Shown piece after piece: positions 35,857 to 44,567 of a stretch of 64,000 bases of DNA. Made by a program: the position numbers and the translations under genes. The notes beneath the pieces are model-generated. The model was not told the DNA's origin. It made no database searches and saw nothing but the letters and a program-made list of their open reading frames with translations. The stretch's first letter is position 1. The number at the start of each line of letters is the position of its first letter. The stretch comes from Microbacterium sp. zg-Y1090 (GTDB lineage Bacteria; Actinomycetota; Actinomycetes; Actinomycetales; Microbacteriaceae): the NCBI RefSeq assembly GCF_030246945.1, contig NZ_CP126742.1, forward strand, positions 496,001 to 560,000. The letters run 5' to 3'.

Positions 35857-37359
35857 ATGGCCCTCTCCACCTCCCTCGACGCCTACGAGGTCTGGTTCGT
35901 CACCGGCAGCCAGAACCTGTACGGCGAAGAGACGCTCCGCCAGGTCGCCGACCAGTCGCAGGCCGTCGTCGCCGGACTCTCGGATCTCCCGGTCCGCGTG
36001 GTCTGGAAGCCCGTGCTGAAGGACTCCGACAGCATCCGCCGCCTGGCCCTCGAGGTCAACGGACGCGACGACGTCATCGGCGTCATCGCGTGGATGCACA
36101 CCTTCAGCCCCGCCAAGATGTGGATCGCCGGCCTCGATGCCCTGCAGAAGCCGCTGCTGCACCTGCACACGCAGGCCAACGTCGAGCTGCCGTGGGCCGA
36201 CATCGACTTCGACTTCATGAACCTCAACCAGGCCGCCCACGGCGACCGCGAGTTCGGGTACATCCAGACGCGGCTGAACGTCGCGCGCAAGACGGTCGTC
36301 GGGCACGTGTCGAACCCCGTCGTGCGCGAGCAGATCGAGCAGTGGCAGCGCGCCGCCGCCGGCTGGCAGGCCGCCCGCACCCTCAAGCTCGCCCGCTTCG
36401 GCGACAACATGCGCTACGTCGCGGTCACCGAAGGGGACAAGACCGAGGCGGAGCTGCGCTTCGGCGTTCAGGTGAACACGTGGGGCGTGAACGAACTGTC
36501 GGATGCCGTCGCCGCGGCATCCGACGAGCAGGTCGACGCCCTCGTGGCCGAGTACCTCGAGCTCTACGACGTCGCCGACGAGCTGCGGCCCGGCGCCGAG
36601 CGTCACCAGTCGCTGCGCGACGGCGCGGCCATCGAGGTCGGGTTGCGGACGTTCCTCGAGGCGGGGGGCTTCGGCGCGTTCACCACGTCGTTCGAGGACC
36701 TGGGCGCGCTGAAGCAGCTCCCCGGTCTCGCCGTGCAGCGCCTCATGGCCGAGGGCTACGGCTTCGGCGCCGAGGGCGACTGGAAGACGGCCATCCTGGT
36801 GCGGGTCGCCAACGTGATGGGTGCGGGCCTGCCCGGCGGGGCGAGCCTGATGGAGGACTACACCTACGACCTCGTGGCGGGCGACGAGAAGATCCTCGGC
36901 GCGCACATGCTCGAGGTCTCGCCGTCGCTGACGAGCGCCAAGCCGCGGCTCGAGGTGCACGCGCTCGGCATCGGCGGCAAGGACGACCCGGTGCGCCTGG
37001 TCTTCACCGCCGACCCCGGTCCTGCCGTGGTCGTGGCGATGAGTGACATGCGTGACCGGTTCCGCCTGGTGGCGAACGTGGTCGAGAACGTGGAGGCGCC
37101 CGACCTGCCGAACCTCCCCGTGGGACGCGCGGTCTGGAAGCCGGCGCCCGACTTCGCCACGAGCGCGGGCTGCTGGCTGGCCGCGGGCGCCGCCCACCAC
37201 ACCGTGATGAGCACGGCCGTGGGCATCGAGGTGTTCCGCGACTTCGCCGAGATCGCCGGCACCGAGCTGCTGGTCATCGACGAGGACACCACGGTGCGCG
37301 GCTTCCAGAAGGAGCTGCGCTGGAACGCGGCGTACTACCGCCTGGCGCAGGGGATCTGA
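35857..37359 (+). CDS. araA: L-arabinose isomerase
   Basis: A 500-residue enzyme converting L-arabinose to L-ribulose, a metal-dependent reaction. The N-terminus [20 protein letters not shown] is diagnostic. The metal ligands fall in the expected blocks: [11 protein letters not shown] and MEDYTYD (Glu), [10 protein letters not shown] (His) and HHTVMSTAV (His). Length is as usual. GAAGG lies eight bases before the ATG. The gene follows araB by 20 bases and precedes aldose epimerase by two. Within the coding sequence (36501-36523) two GGATGC-type motifs form an inverted repeat. Confidence 0.97.
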   Translation: MALSTSLDAYEVWFVTGSQNLYGEETLRQVADQSQAVVAGLSDLPVRVVWKPVLKDSDSIRRLALEVNGRDDVIGVIAWMHTFSPAKMWIAGLDALQKPLLHLHTQANVELPWADIDFDFMNLNQAAHGDREFGYIQTRLNVARKTVVGHVSNPVVREQIEQWQRAAAGWQAARTLKLARFGDNMRYVAVTEGDKTEAELRFGVQVNTWGVNELSDAVAAASDEQVDALVAEYLELYDVADELRPGAERHQSLRDGAAIEVGLRTFLEAGGFGAFTTSFEDLGALKQLPGLAVQRLMAEGYGFGAEGDWKTAILVRVANVMGAGLPGGASLMEDYTYDLVAGDEKILGAHMLEVSPSLTSAKPRLEVHALGIGGKDDPVRLVFTADPGPAVVVAMSDMRDRFRLVANVVENVEAPDLPNLPVGRAVWKPAPDFATSAGCWLAAGAAHHTVMSTAVGIEVFRDFAEIAGTELLVIDEDTTVRGFQKELRWNAAYYRLAQGI

Positions 37360-37361
37360 TC

Positions 37362-38300
37362 ATGGCGCACCTTCCCGCCAGTGGCACGCAGCACACCCTC
37401 CGCCGCGGCGCGTGCGAGGTCGTCGTCGCGAGCGTCGGCGCCTCGCTGCGCTCGTTCACGCACAGCGGCCGCGACCTCGTGGTCCCCTTCGACGCCGACG
37501 AGGTGCGCCCGGCGTACCGCGGGGCCACCCTCGCCCCCTGGCCGAACCGCGTCGTCGACGGCCGGTACGCGTTCGGCGGCACCGAGCAGCAGCTGCCCCT
37601 CACCGAGCCGGAGCGCGGGCACGCGCTGCACGGCCTGGCGGCCTGGCTCGACTTCGAGCCGGTCGACAAGGGACCCGATCACGTCACCCTCGCCGCGACC
37701 GTCGAGCCGCAGACGGGGTACCCCTGGCGCGTGCGCGTGCAGACCACCTTCGCCCTCGGCGACGACGGCCTGACGCAGACGGTGCGCGCGCAGAACCTCT
37801 CGGCCGGACCCGTCCCGTTCGGCACGGGTCCGCACCCCTACCTCGTCGCGGGGGAGGGCACGGTCGACGACTGGACCCTCGAGCTGCCGGCATCCGAGGT
37901 GCTCTCGGTCACGCCCGACCGGCTGGTGCCCACGACCCTCGGTCCCGTCGATGAGGCCTTCGACTTCCGTGCGCCGCGGGCGATCGGCGCGACCGAGATC
38001 GACCACGCCTTCACCGGACTCGCCCCCGGTGACGACGGTGTCACGACCGTGCGCGTCACGGCCGCCGACGGCCGCGGCGCGGGGATCGCGTGGGATGCCG
38101 CCTGCTCCTGGGTGCAGGTGCACACCGCCGATCGGCCCGATGGCGCGGCCGATCCCAGTCACCGCATCGGGCTGGCGGTCGAGCCGATGACCTGCGCCCC
38201 CGACGCGTTCAACGCGCCGCGCTACGGCTTCGACACCGGCCTGCTCGTCATCGAGCCGGGCGCGACAGCCGAGGCGAGCTGGCGGATCTTCGCCATCTGA
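37362..38300 (+). CDS. Aldose 1-epimerase family protein (mutarotase)
   Basis: A 312-residue cytoplasmic beta-sandwich enzyme that interconverts alpha and beta anomers, here probably of L-arabinose, speeding supply of the form used by AraA. The catalytic His blocks RGHALHGLAAW and GTGPHPYLV and the catalytic Glu block LAVEPMTCAPDAFN are all present. The ATG is two bases after the araA stop, and a strong terminator follows, so this ends the araB-araA-mutarotase operon. If the importer delivers furanose sugars, ring conversion would be a useful step, but this is inference. Confidence 0.9.
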   Translation: MAHLPASGTQHTLRRGACEVVVASVGASLRSFTHSGRDLVVPFDADEVRPAYRGATLAPWPNRVVDGRYAFGGTEQQLPLTEPERGHALHGLAAWLDFEPVDKGPDHVTLAATVEPQTGYPWRVRVQTTFALGDDGLTQTVRAQNLSAGPVPFGTGPHPYLVAGEGTVDDWTLELPASEVLSVTPDRLVPTTLGPVDEAFDFRAPRAIGATEIDHAFTGLAPGDDGVTTVRVTAADGRGAGIAWDAACSWVQVHTADRPDGAADPSHRIGLAVEPMTCAPDAFNAPRYGFDTGLLVIEPGATAEASWRIFAI

Positions 38301-38322
38301 CCTCGGTTCCGCCGTCGGACAG

Positions 38323-38360
38323 GCGGAAGGCCCCCGGCATCGCTTCCGGGGGCCTTCCGC
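38323..38360. terminator. Strong bidirectional terminator
   Basis: A perfect 15-bp stem, GCGGAAGGCCCCCGG with CCGGGGGCCTTCCGC, around an eight-base loop, lies between the mutarotase gene and the convergent small-protein gene. It should end both transcripts. Confidence 0.85.
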
Positions 38361-38381
38361 TGAGGTTGCTCAGCCTGTCGC

Positions 38382-38582
38382 TCAGTCGTCGCCGCGGAGC
38401 TTCTCCTTGACCTCGTTGCGCGTCTGCACGGAGTCGCGCTCCGCTTCGGCCTTGTTCACGTCGGATTCGGCCTTGCGCTCGTCGACCTTGTCCTTGATGC
38501 GGTCGGCGGTGTCTTCGAACGCTTCCTTGGCCTTGCGGCCTGCCGTCTCAGCGGCGTTCTTCGCGTCGTCCAGAAAACCCAT
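38382..38582 (-). CDS. Small charged stress-type protein (CsbD/YtxH-like)
   Basis: A 66-residue protein made almost only of charged and small residues: about one third Lys/Arg and one third Asp/Glu, with no Trp and no Cys. It should form amphipathic helices (AAETAGRKAKEAFEDTADRI, DKVDERKAESDVNKAEAERD). Such proteins are often general-stress induced. A GAGGAGCGAG sequence lies just upstream of the ATG. The role is unknown and the family link is only by composition. Confidence 0.7.
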   Translation of the reverse strand: MGFLDDAKNAAETAGRKAKEAFEDTADRIKDKVDERKAESDVNKAEAERDSVQTRNEVKEKLRGDD

Positions 38583-38717
38583 CTCTCGCTCCTCTCCTGA
38601 GGCGGGCCGGGGTCACCCGTCGGTCCGTCGTGGCCCCGACCCTAGCCCTGCAACGACGCCCTTGCGAGAGGTTGAGCCGGCGCGACGGGAGTGATATCCC
38701 GGCGGGGCACCGCGTCG

Positions 38718-40478
38718 TCAGGGGCGGGTTCCGCCCGGCCCCACCATCCCGTCGCCGGGGCCGCCCATGCCGCCCGCACGCTGCTGACCCGCGACAGCGG
38801 TCGACAGCGTCCGGCCATCGGAGGTCAGGGTGTAGGTCTCGCCGTTGACGAGTTCGGGCGCGGAGAAGACGACGTTCTGCACCTGCTTGGCAGAGATGAC
38901 CGTGCCCAGCTGCTCGCCCTCGGCAGAGACCACGGTCAGCTCGGTGCCCTCGGGAACTCCGGTGACGGTGAACTGCACGCTGGCCTGCGCGGAGTCGGCC
39001 GAGGGGGCCTGGGCCATGCCGGCGGAGCCCAGCGCGAACAGCGTGCCCGCCTCGATGGTGATGCCGGCGTCCGCGTCGAGCGCGCCCTCGCCGCCGCTGG
39101 TCGGCCCCTGCACGATCGTCGACCCGCCCGTGATCACGATCGACCCGTTGGCGTCCAATCCGTCGCCGTCGGCGTCGACGCGCAGGTCGCCTCCCGAGAT
39201 GACGAGGGTGAGCTCGGCGGTGCCGGCATCCGGCTCCGAGACATTGATGCCGTCATCGCCGGCGGTGATCTCGATCGACCCGTCGGTGATGGTGATCTGG
39301 CCGGCCTCGAGGCCTTCGACCGAGCGGGGGACGGTGACCTCGCCCCCCGACACGACCAGCTGAAGCTCGGCGTGCGCGCCGTCGTCGCCCGAGGCGAGGG
39401 TCGCGACGGTGCCCGCAAGGTGCACGTACGCGTCGGTGTCGACGGCGTCGTCGGCTGCATCGATCGTCAGTGTGCCGCCCTCGAGCACGGCGATCGTGCC
39501 GGCGACCACCCCCTTGGCGCCCGACTCGGGGTCGCCGGCCGCTCCGCCTCCGGCGGTGATGTCGACGCTCCCGCCGGTGAGCACCACATCGGTGGACGCG
39601 TCGATGCCGTCGTCGCCCGACGACACCGTGACGGTGCCGCCGGCGATGTCGACGTACCCGCGCTCGGCGTGCTCCTCGTCGTCGGACGTGAGCCCGTCGT
39701 CCCCGGCGGTGATGTCGAGCACCCCGTCGCGGACGACGAGGTGGTCGGTCCCGCGGATGCCGTCGCCCACGGCGTCGACCGTGATCTCGCCGGAGCGGAT
39801 GACCAGGCCGCCGGCCGAGGCGATGCCGTCGCCGCCGTTCCCCGCGACGGCGAGGGAACCCTCGCCCGTGATCGTGAGGTCGGCCGCGCTGTGCAGGGCG
39901 GCGTGCGCGTCGGCGTCGTCCGGATAGGTGCGCGCATCGCTCAGCACGTTCGAGGATCCGCCCGCGAGCACGACGGCCGCCTGGCCGGCCGAGCGGATGT
40001 CGATGGCCGCGCCGTCGGAGTTGGCCACGTCGACGTCGTCGAGCACGAGGGTCACCGCGGCGTCTTCCGCGGCGGCCACGACGATCTGCCCGTCGAGCTC
40101 GCCGGAGAGGCGGTAGGTGCCTGCGGCGGAGATCGTCACGGTGGAGCCGTCGATCGTGACGGCGCCGGACGGCGAGGCGGTCGCCGTCGAGCCGGCGAGG
40201 TCGATGGTGACGGCATCCGCGAGGGCCACGTCCGCCGAGTCGGCGGAGTCGTCGGGCTGCTCGTTGCCGGCGCGCACATCGGCGGCGGTGGAGAAGCCGT
40301 CGAGGGTGGCGTCCACGGCGGGCGCGGACGACTCAGGCTGAGGCGTCGCGGCGCCGGCGCCGGTGCCGGCCGTCGAAGCATCGGTGGCGCACCCGGCGAG
40401 GGTCAGCGCCAGGGCGGTGGGGGCGGCCACCAGCCAGCGCCGGCGGCGGGAGGGGCGGGCGTCGTCGCGCGGTGTCAT
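38718..40478 (-). CDS. Cthe_2159-like carbohydrate-binding surface lipoprotein (DUF4353)
   Basis: A 586-residue exported protein. Lipobox LAGC at about residue 26-29 follows a basic N-terminus, and an Ala/Thr/Pro-rich linker follows. The body (about 75-500) is a series of short repeats such as ITAGDDGL, SSGDDGID and DADGDGLD, typical of the Cthe_2159 right-handed beta-helix, whose prototype binds polygalacturonate and calcium. A smaller C-terminal beta domain (about 500-560) and a Gly-rich tail end the protein. AAAGGAG lies seven bases before the ATG. A role in holding pectin-like polysaccharide at the cell surface would match the neighbouring arabinan locus, but this is inferred. Confidence 0.8.
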   Translation of the reverse strand: MTPRDDARPSRRRRWLVAAPTALALTLAGCATDASTAGTGAGAATPQPESSAPAVDATLDGFSTAADVRAGNEQPDDSADSADVALADAVTIDLAGSTATASPSGAVTIDGSTVTISAAGTYRLSGELDGQIVVAAAEDAAVTLVLDDVDVANSDGAAIDIRSAGQAAVVLAGGSSNVLSDARTYPDDADAHAALHSAADLTITGEGSLAVAGNGGDGIASAGGLVIRSGEITVDAVGDGIRGTDHLVVRDGVLDITAGDDGLTSDDEEHAERGYVDIAGGTVTVSSGDDGIDASTDVVLTGGSVDITAGGGAAGDPESGAKGVVAGTIAVLEGGTLTIDAADDAVDTDAYVHLAGTVATLASGDDGAHAELQLVVSGGEVTVPRSVEGLEAGQITITDGSIEITAGDDGINVSEPDAGTAELTLVISGGDLRVDADGDGLDANGSIVITGGSTIVQGPTSGGEGALDADAGITIEAGTLFALGSAGMAQAPSADSAQASVQFTVTGVPEGTELTVVSAEGEQLGTVISAKQVQNVVFSAPELVNGETYTLTSDGRTLSTAVAGQQRAGGMGGPGDGMVGPGGTRP

Positions 40479-40549
40479 GGATGCTCCTTTCCAGCGGAGA
40501 AGTGGCGCACCCGGGCACGGTGCGACACCATCCATTGAGCTCCTCACTG

Positions 40550-41443
40550 CTATGGGGAACCTATGGCGCTCCCATGTCCTGGGTGCGAATCCGGGGTGCC
40601 ACTCGTGGTGGGCGGAGTCGTCGTGTCGACGGCGTCGCGCAGCGGCCGGCGCATGACGCTCCAGTAGTGGGCCGGGGTGGCGCGGGTCAGCAGGTCGACG
40701 ACCCGGGCCTGGCCGCCGATGAAGGTGCGGGCACGGCGCTGCACGGTGGCGGCCACAATCCGCCGGGCGGCATCCTCAGGCTCGGTCCGGTACATGGCCG
40801 CCTGCGCGGCGGCGGCGCGCCGGGCGACGGCGGGATCCAGTGCTGCGGCATACCGGCCGCGCAGCACGATCCCCGTCTTCACCCCCGCCGGGTACACCGC
40901 CCCGACCGTGACGGGGGAGCCGGCGAGCTCATGGCGCAGAGCCTCGCTGAACCCGCGCACGGCGAACTTGCTCATGGCATAGGGGACGCGCCCGGCGGGG
41001 GCGGCGAGGGCGTAGACCGAGGCGAGGTGGGTGATGTGGGCGGCGGGGGCGCGCCGCAGCGCCGGGAGCAGCGCCTGGGTGATGTTCACCGTGCCCCACA
41101 GGTTCACGTCCATGAGCCACCGCATCTCGGCCATCGTGAGCTGCTCGATCGAGCCGAGCATGGATGACCCGGCGCACGTGATGAGCGTCTGCAGCTGCGG
41201 GTGGGATGCCGCGATCGCCGCGGCCGCCGCGGTGACGGCATCGTCGTCGGTGAGGTCCACGACGTGGACGGTGTGACCCGTGCCGGGAAGCGACGCCCGC
41301 ACGGCATCCATCCCCACCTCGTCGCGGTCGACCAGGGCGATGCGGGCGCCGGCCGCGGCCAGCTGCCTGGCCGTCTCCGCGCCCATCCCGGCCGCTGCCC
41401 CCGTGATGACGCTCGTGGCTCCGTGCACCCGCAGTGGTCGCAT
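40550..41443 (-). CDS. Short-chain dehydrogenase/reductase
   Basis: A 297-residue NAD(P)-dependent oxidoreductase. The cofactor motif is TGAAAGMG; ITCAGSSM matches the usual NNAG position; the catalytic pair is in YAMSKFA with the Ser in HLASVYA. The C-terminal extension of about 50 residues contains RTFIGGQARVVDLLTRATP, seen in SDRs of the LPS-biosynthesis/acyl type. The ATG at 41443 is used because GAAGGGGGCGGG precedes it and it gives a proper Rossmann start; the longer frame adds only an Arg-rich stretch. The substrate is unknown. Confidence 0.88.
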   Translation of the reverse strand: MRPLRVHGATSVITGAAAGMGAETARQLAAAGARIALVDRDEVGMDAVRASLPGTGHTVHVVDLTDDDAVTAAAAAIAASHPQLQTLITCAGSSMLGSIEQLTMAEMRWLMDVNLWGTVNITQALLPALRRAPAAHITHLASVYALAAPAGRVPYAMSKFAVRGFSEALRHELAGSPVTVGAVYPAGVKTGIVLRGRYAAALDPAVARRAAAAQAAMYRTEPEDAARRIVAATVQRRARTFIGGQARVVDLLTRATPAHYWSVMRRPLRDAVDTTTPPTTSGTPDSHPGHGSAIGSP

Positions 41444-41500
41444 CGCCCGCCCCCTTCGCCGCCGGCTCCCGTGGGTTCGATTCTGGCGCACCCCCCGCCG

Positions 41501-41506
41501 TAGGAT
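41501..41506 (+). promoter_or_regulatory. -10 box of the 41525 gene
   Basis: TAGGAT lies 18 bases before the GTG start, leaving a short leader with an AAGGGGGG ribosome site. The same TAGG[AC]T box precedes several genes in the window. Confidence 0.45.
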
Positions 41507-41524
41507 CGATCAAGGGGGGATGCC

Positions 41525-42121
41525 GTGACCCAGCGCAAGAAGCCGAAGCAGGACGACATCGTCGCCGAGGGGCTCTACATCGCGTCCGCCGCGACCCGGC
41601 TGACGCTGAAGAACCGCATTCTGGTGGACCTCCTCACCGGCGCCGAGGGGTTCGAGGTCGCCCGGTTCCTCCCCGATGCCCGCGAGACGCTGCTGAACCT
41701 CGCGGCCGAGGCGCAGGCCGACGCGGAGCGCGCCGAGCGGGACCGCAAGGCCGCCCGAGGCCGCCACACCGACTCCGACGGCACGCACGACTACCGCAGT
41801 CGCGACGTGCGCAACCTCCGCAAACGCCGCAAGCAGTCGGAGAAGATCGCGAAGGAACTGCGCGAGCGCGCGGAGGATCCCGAGGAGCTCACCAGGCTCG
41901 TCGACGACGCCCGCGACGCGGCGTGGGCGGAAGTGGCCAAGAACATCGACCGCAACCTGCGCATCGAGGCAGCCCGCCCCGACCTGGACCCGGATTACCA
42001 GACCATGCGTCAGGCGCGCATGCAGGCGCTGCGCATGGTGGACCTGCCCAGGCTGCGCGCCCACCGCCGCGCGGTGGACCAGGCGGCGGCGGAGCGCGCG
42101 GACGCCGCCGAGACCCGCTGA
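41525..42121 (+). CDS. Conserved hypothetical protein, highly charged
   Basis: A 198-residue soluble protein with no signal or membrane segment. Most of it should be helical and coiled-coil-like, with long Arg/Glu/Lys-rich runs (RNLRKRRKQSEKIAKELRER) and DAAWAEVAKNIDRNLRIEA in the second half. I do not recognise a domain with confidence; similar proteins are common in Microbacteriaceae and sometimes carry unsupported names. The GTG start follows GGGGGG. It stands divergent from the SDR gene and immediately upstream of tRNA-Arg. Confidence 0.7.
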   Translation: MTQRKKPKQDDIVAEGLYIASAATRLTLKNRILVDLLTGAEGFEVARFLPDARETLLNLAAEAQADAERAERDRKAARGRHTDSDGTHDYRSRDVRNLRKRRKQSEKIAKELRERAEDPEELTRLVDDARDAAWAEVAKNIDRNLRIEAARPDLDPDYQTMRQARMQALRMVDLPRLRAHRRAVDQAAAERADAAETR

Positions 42122-42168
42122 CACGCCCGGCTCGCGCAGCCCGATTCGCGCACTGCGCCCGCGTCGGG

Positions 42169-42174
42169 TAGGCT
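42169..42174 (+). promoter_or_regulatory. Predicted -10 box of tRNA-Arg
   Basis: TAGGCT lies 31 bases before the tRNA 5' end. A weak TTCGCG at 42145-42150, 18 bases upstream, may be the -35. Confidence 0.45.
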
Positions 42175-42205
42175 TTACGACGGCCCGCACGACAGTTCGG
42201 ACCAT

Positions 42206-42278
42206 GCGCCCGTAGCTCAATGGATAGAGCATCTGACTACGGATCAGAAGGTTAGGGGTTCGAGTCCCTTCGGGCGCA
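42206..42278 (+). tRNA. tRNA-Arg (anticodon ACG)
   Basis: A 73-base cloverleaf: acceptor GCGCCCG pairs with CGGGCGC, D-arm GCTC/GAGC, anticodon stem TCTGA/TCAGA around the loop CTACGGA, and T-arm AGGGG-TTCGAGT-CCCTT. The anticodon ACG (read as ICG) decodes CGU, CGC and CGA. The 3' CCA is not encoded, as is usual in actinobacteria. A UUCG-loop terminator follows at 42298. Confidence 0.97.
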
Positions 42279-42297
42279 CACTGTGTTGAGACAGTAA

Positions 42298-42327
42298 CGA
42301 AAGGCCCCGGTTCGCCGGGGCCTTTCG
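42298..42327 (+). terminator. Terminator after tRNA-Arg
   Basis: A perfect 13-bp stem, CGAAAGGCCCCGG with CCGGGGCCTTTCG, closed by a UUCG tetraloop and followed by TGTTTCTC. Confidence 0.88.
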
Positions 42328-42378
42328 TGTTTCTCAGGCGCCCCGCCACGGCAGGCCGGCGCCGCTCCTGCGCACCCC

Positions 42379-42406
42379 TTGCAGTCTCCGCGACGAGTGC
42401 TAGTCT
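42379..42406 (+). promoter_or_regulatory. Predicted hsp20 promoter
   Basis: TTGCAG (42379-42384) and TAGTCT (42401-42406) are 16 bases apart and lie directly before the HAIR element, so a bound HspR would cover the transcription start. Confidence 0.55.
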
Positions 42407-42414
42407 ATTCGCGC

Positions 42415-42437
42415 AGTTGAGTCGAGACGACTCAACT
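42415..42437. promoter_or_regulatory. HAIR element (HspR operator)
   Basis: AGTTGAGT-N7-ACTCAACT has perfect 8-bp arms. It matches the HspR-associated inverted repeat CTTGAGT-N7-ACTCAAG except at the outermost base pair. It lies 54 bases before the hsp20 ATG. Confidence 0.88.
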
Positions 42438-42491
42438 TTTGAGACTGCACAAGGATGCCGGGCGTCCGGCACTGCTCAAGAGGAGACGAGA

Positions 42492-42932
42492 ATGGCGAAC
42501 TACGACCCGCTCCGTGACCTGGAGCGTTTCGCGAACACCCTGATGGACCCCGCCCGCCGCGGCCCGCGGCAGATGCCGATGGACCTCTACCGGGAGGGTG
42601 ACCACTACGTGCTCGAGGCCGATCTGCCCGGCATCGACCCGGGGTCGGTCGACATCGACGTCGACGGTCAGCTTCTGACCATCCGCGCGGAGCGCACGAT
42701 CAACGTGGGTGAGGGCGTGAAGTGGATCACCCGCGAGCGCGAAGCCGGCAGTTTCCTGCGCCAGCTGAGCCTCGGGCAGGGCCTCGACACCGAGCGCATC
42801 GCCGCGACCTACCGCAACGGTGTGCTGAGTGTGAAGATCCCCGTCAGCGAGAAGGCCAAGCCCCGCAAGGTCGAGGTGACGACCGAGGACTCGAACCCTT
42901 CGATGCAGGTGAGCGAGTCGCCGCAGGCGTGA
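42492..42932 (+). CDS. Hsp20/alpha-crystallin small heat-shock protein
   Basis: A 146-residue ATP-independent chaperone that holds unfolding proteins. The alpha-crystallin domain spans about 28-125 with MDLYREGDHYVLEADLPGID at its start and the conserved end AATYRNGVLSVKIPV (GVL motif). A short N-terminal arm and a C-terminal tail with an IPV motif serve oligomerisation. AGGAGACGAG precedes the ATG. The HAIR element upstream indicates repression by HspR at normal temperature, as for dnaK and clpB in actinobacteria; HspR itself is not in the window. Confidence 0.95.
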   Translation: MANYDPLRDLERFANTLMDPARRGPRQMPMDLYREGDHYVLEADLPGIDPGSVDIDVDGQLLTIRAERTINVGEGVKWITREREAGSFLRQLSLGQGLDTERIAATYRNGVLSVKIPVSEKAKPRKVEVTTEDSNPSMQVSESPQA

Positions 42933-42949
42933 CCATCGCCTGATCGGCG

Positions 42950-42980
42950 GAAGCCCCGGACCGGCCAGGTCCGGGGCTTC
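42950..42980 (+). terminator. Terminator after hsp20
   Basis: A perfect 13-bp stem, GAAGCCCCGGACC with GGTCCGGGGCTTC, around a five-base loop. It ends six bases before the -10 box of the serine dehydratase gene. Confidence 0.85.
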
Positions 42981-42985
42981 TGTCG

Positions 42986-42991
42986 TAGGCT
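42986..42991 (+). promoter_or_regulatory. -10 box for a probable leaderless sdaA transcript
   Basis: TAGGCT ends six bases before the GTG start codon, so transcription would begin at or next to the start codon and no ribosome-binding site is present. Confidence 0.55.
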
Positions 42992-42997
42992 CGAGGT

Positions 42998-44503
42998 GTG
43001 AGCGCGTACGTTTCGGCGTTCGAGCTGTTCTCCATCGGCGTTGGACCCTCGAGCTCCCATACCGTCGGTCCCATGCGGGCCGGCCGTGACTTCGCCGACC
43101 GCCTGCGCGCGTCGGGGCGGCTCTCCCACGTCGCCCGCGTCACCTGCGCGCTCTACGGATCGCTCGGCGCGACCGGCATCGGCCACGGCACGCCCGACGC
43201 CGTCGTGGCGGGGCTGCAGGGCGCCGCCCCCGAGACGGTCGACCCCGAGGACGTCCGCCACGCCTGGACCCACTGGCCCGAGGGCGCGCCGCTGCAGCTC
43301 GCCGGCACCCACCCCGTTCCCTTCGCCAAGGCCGACGTGGTCTTCGCTCCGCGTACCCGGCTGCCCGGCCACCCCAACGCCATGACGGTGACGGCGACGG
43401 ATGCCGACGGCGCCACGGTCGCCGAGGAGACGTACTACTCCGTCGGGGGCGGGTTCATCCGCCGCGACGGCGAACCCGCGCGGGTCGCCGCCCACCCCTT
43501 CCCGCTCGCCTATGAGAGCGCCGACCAGCTGCTGGCGCTGTGTGACGAGCGCGGCATCACCATCGCCGAGGCGGCCCGCCTCAACGAGCAGGCGCTACGC
43601 AGCGAGGAGGAGGTCGCCGCCGGGCTCGACGCGATCTGGGACGCGATGGCCGCCTGCGTCGAGGCAGGGCTCGCCGCCGACGGCGTGCTGCCGGGCATGC
43701 TGAAGGTCAAGCGCCGCGCCGGGGTGATCCGCGGCCAGCTCGAGGAGGCCGAGGCCGACGGCCGGCGCGAGCTGCCGGGCGAGTGGCTCGGCGCCTTCGC
43801 CCTCGCCGTGAACGAGGAGAACGCCTCCGGCGGCCGGGTCGTGACGGCTCCCACGAACGGGGCGGCCGGCATCCTCCCCGCCGTCGGCATGTACTGGTGG
43901 CGCTTCCTCGCCGACTCCGGGCTCGGGTCGGGCAATGCCGTCACCCCGTACGGCGAGCTCGTCGGCAGTGCGCTGCTCGGGTTCCATCCGGCGTCTCCGG
44001 CCCTCGGCGGAGAGGCCGACGCTCCCGACCCCGACGCCCCGGCGCTCGCCGACGCGAACCGCCGCCGCGGCATCCGCCGTTTCCTGCTGACCGCGACGGC
44101 CCTCGGGTCGCTGTTCAAGGCGAACGCGTCGATCTCCGGCGCCGAAGGCGGATGCCAGGCCGAGGTCGGCTCGGCGTGCGCCATGGCCGCCGCCGGGCTC
44201 ACCGCGGTGATGGGCGGCACCAACCGGCAGATCGAGAATGCCGCCGAGATCGCGATGGAGCACCACCTCGGGCTCACGTGCGACCCGGTCGGCGGGCTCG
44301 TGCAGATCCCCTGCATCGAGCGCAACGCGATCGCGGCCTCCACGGCGGTGACCGCGTCACGTCTCGCACTGCGGGGGGACGGCACGCACTACGTGTCGCT
44401 CGACGCGGTCGTCGAGACGATGCGGCAGACCGGCATCGACATGTCGACGAAGTACAAGGAGACCAGCGAGGGCGGGCTCGCCGTCAACGTCATCGAGTGC
44501 TGA
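42998..44503 (+). CDS. sdaA: L-serine dehydratase (single-chain, iron-sulfur)
   Basis: A 501-residue enzyme that deaminates L-serine to pyruvate and ammonia using a [4Fe-4S] cluster. The N-terminal beta domain starts [20 protein letters not shown]. The alpha domain carries [38 protein letters not shown] and [20 protein letters not shown], which hold the three conserved cluster Cys. The length is normal for the fused form. The GTG start has no ribosome site and follows a TAGGCT box by six bases, which suggests a leaderless mRNA. Confidence 0.97.
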   Translation: MSAYVSAFELFSIGVGPSSSHTVGPMRAGRDFADRLRASGRLSHVARVTCALYGSLGATGIGHGTPDAVVAGLQGAAPETVDPEDVRHAWTHWPEGAPLQLAGTHPVPFAKADVVFAPRTRLPGHPNAMTVTATDADGATVAEETYYSVGGGFIRRDGEPARVAAHPFPLAYESADQLLALCDERGITIAEAARLNEQALRSEEEVAAGLDAIWDAMAACVEAGLAADGVLPGMLKVKRRAGVIRGQLEEAEADGRRELPGEWLGAFALAVNEENASGGRVVTAPTNGAAGILPAVGMYWWRFLADSGLGSGNAVTPYGELVGSALLGFHPASPALGGEADAPDPDAPALADANRRRGIRRFLLTATALGSLFKANASISGAEGGCQAEVGSACAMAAAGLTAVMGGTNRQIENAAEIAMEHHLGLTCDPVGGLVQIPCIERNAIAASTAVTASRLALRGDGTHYVSLDAVVETMRQTGIDMSTKYKETSEGGLAVNVIEC

Positions 44504-44567
44504 CCTCGCGCCGCTCTGCCGAGTAGGATCGAGCCACCCGAATCCCGGTCCGTCAGCAAGGATGCCG

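Noticed and set aside
38691..40538. A 615-codon plus-strand frame opposite the Cthe_2159-like gene
   Set aside because: It has no domain, is rich in Gly/Arg/Val by antisense composition, and the minus-strand protein has a clear lipobox and repeat structure.
41510..42472. A 320-codon minus-strand frame across tRNA-Arg
   Set aside because: It contains LLIRSQMLYPLSYG, a well-known false peptide from translating tRNA-Arg backwards. It also runs antisense to a real gene.
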